DNA from: Alkalibacter rhizosphaerae | GTDB taxonomy: Bacteria > Bacillota > Clostridia > Eubacteriales > Alkalibacteraceae | Assembly: GCF_017352215.1 (NCBI RefSeq) | Contig: NZ_CP071444.1 | Location: forward strand, 310,001 to 374,000 | DNA: 64,000 bases | Direction of reading: 5' to 3' | In this document: in pieces, positions 63,439-64,000 of the stretch | How positions within the stretch are numbered: the first letter of the stretch is position 1 | Layout: each line of letters opens with the position of its first letter | Position numbers and translations under genes: made by a program | The notes under the pieces: generated by a model | Told to the model about the DNA's origin: nothing | The model's database searches: none | Seen by the model: the letters and a program-made list of their open reading frames with translations, nothing else

Positions 63439-64000
63439 ATGCGCTTACGAAAAAAACCATGGGCGGAACCGGAAATGCGCCAGGATCCAAAAGTCCTCTT
63501 TGAACCGGTGGAAAAAAGGGGACACTGGCAAGCAGAATTTGGCAACGACCGTCCCATCCATCTGGAACTGGGCTGCGGCAAGGGACAATTCATTATCGAA
63601 ATGGCCAAACAATATCCGGACATCAACTTCATCGCATTGGATTATCAACATGAAGTTCTGGTGTATTTATTGCGGGACGCCAATGAGGCCGGACTGAAAA
63701 ACATCCGCATCCTTCCTTCCATGGCAGACTTGCTTCTAGAATACTTTGATGCCAATGAGATCGAAAAAATATACATCCAGTTTTGCAACCCCTGGCCAAA
63801 AGTCCGACACCAAAAGAGACGGCTGACCCATCCACGCTTCCTTAAGATCTACGACGGGTTTTTACAAGAGGGAGGGTCGATCCACTTCAAAACGGACCAT
63901 GCCGACTTGTTTGACGACAGTCTGGATTATTTCGACCAAAGTGGTTTTGATGCTTTAAAGATCAGTCGAGACCTCCATCATGATGACCTACCCCCTATGC
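63439..64000 (+). CDS. trmB: tRNA (guanine-N7)-methyltransferase TrmB (partial)
   Basis: Open from ATG 63439 to the window end, 187 codons without a stop; the usual length is about 210-220. MRLRKKPWAEPEM start; motif I ELGCGKGQFIIEMA; NPWPKVRHQKRRLTHPRFL is the TrmB hallmark; TDHADLFDDSLDYF near the end. It makes m7G46 in tRNA. SD AAGGAG 9 nt upstream. An ATG 4 nt earlier (63435) is in another frame. The C-terminus lies beyond the window. Confidence 0.95.
   Translation, partial: MRLRKKPWAEPEMRQDPKVLFEPVEKRGHWQAEFGNDRPIHLELGCGKGQFIIEMAKQYPDINFIALDYQHEVLVYLLRDANEAGLKNIRILPSMADLLLEYFDANEIEKIYIQFCNPWPKVRHQKRRLTHPRFLKIYDGFLQEGGSIHFKTDHADLFDDSLDYFDQSGFDALKISRDLHHDDLPPM

Overview
The window looks like a chromosome segment of an anaerobic, low-to-mid GC Gram-positive bacterium of the class Clostridia. 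Evidence: tight SD-led genes with TTGACA/TATAAT promoters, an isc-type iscR-iscS-iscU set, lipoprotein-anchored exported proteins, rubrerythrin, corrinoid-dependent methyl transfer, anaerobic (CbiK-type) cobalamin synthesis and the aspartate-semialdehyde route to spermidine. I see no phage, transposon or CRISPR sequence; it reads as core and metabolic genome. Species cannot be fixed from sequence alone.

Layout. 1-5.1 kb (minus): an FmdE-like protein (cut by the window edge) coupled to a SAM methyltransferase behind a possible attenuator; a corrinoid protein plus UROD-type methyltransferase transcribed from a strong promoter with a palindromic operator; a TetR regulator; an aldo/keto reductase. 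5.2-10.8 kb (minus): a complete rRNA operon, 16S-tRNA-Ala-tRNA-Ile-23S-5S, with tandem promoters and clear 16S and 23S processing stems. 11-14.2 kb (plus): TetR regulator with its operator, a CDF metal transporter and a lipoprotein arylsulfotransferase. 14.3-24.9 kb (minus): iscRSU, zapA, lemA with a DUF2207 protein, a NUDIX protein, an orphan membrane-anchored protein, dprA, a nitroreductase and a NatAB-like ABC exporter.

24.9-45.5 kb (minus): one operon of about 20 kb and 22 genes behind a cobalamin riboswitch. It encodes cobalt uptake (cbiM, N, Q, O), the route from glutamyl-tRNA to uroporphyrinogen III and precorrin-2 (hemA, sirC, hemC, cobA-hemD, hemB, hemL), the anaerobic corrin ring enzymes (cbiL, K, C, DE fusion, T, F, G, H, J), then cbiA, cobD and cbiB. 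cbiP, the lower-ligand genes and hemE are not in the window. cbiM has an apparent one-base deletion that fuses its frame to cbiN.

45.5-50.4 kb (minus): an HD/PgpA-like pair with its own promoter, and a TPP-riboswitch operon for thiamine-precursor uptake (thiX, Y, Z, a thiamine-binding protein and a TatD-like hydrolase). 50.5-54.7 kb (plus): a three-gene ABC-2 exporter, a small membrane protein, and an EamA permease gene broken by another one-base deletion in a G run. 54.8-64 kb: speA, rubrerythrin, sfsA and a GPH symporter (the last two on minus), citrate synthase followed by carboxyspermidine dehydrogenase and decarboxylase, and trmB running off the end.
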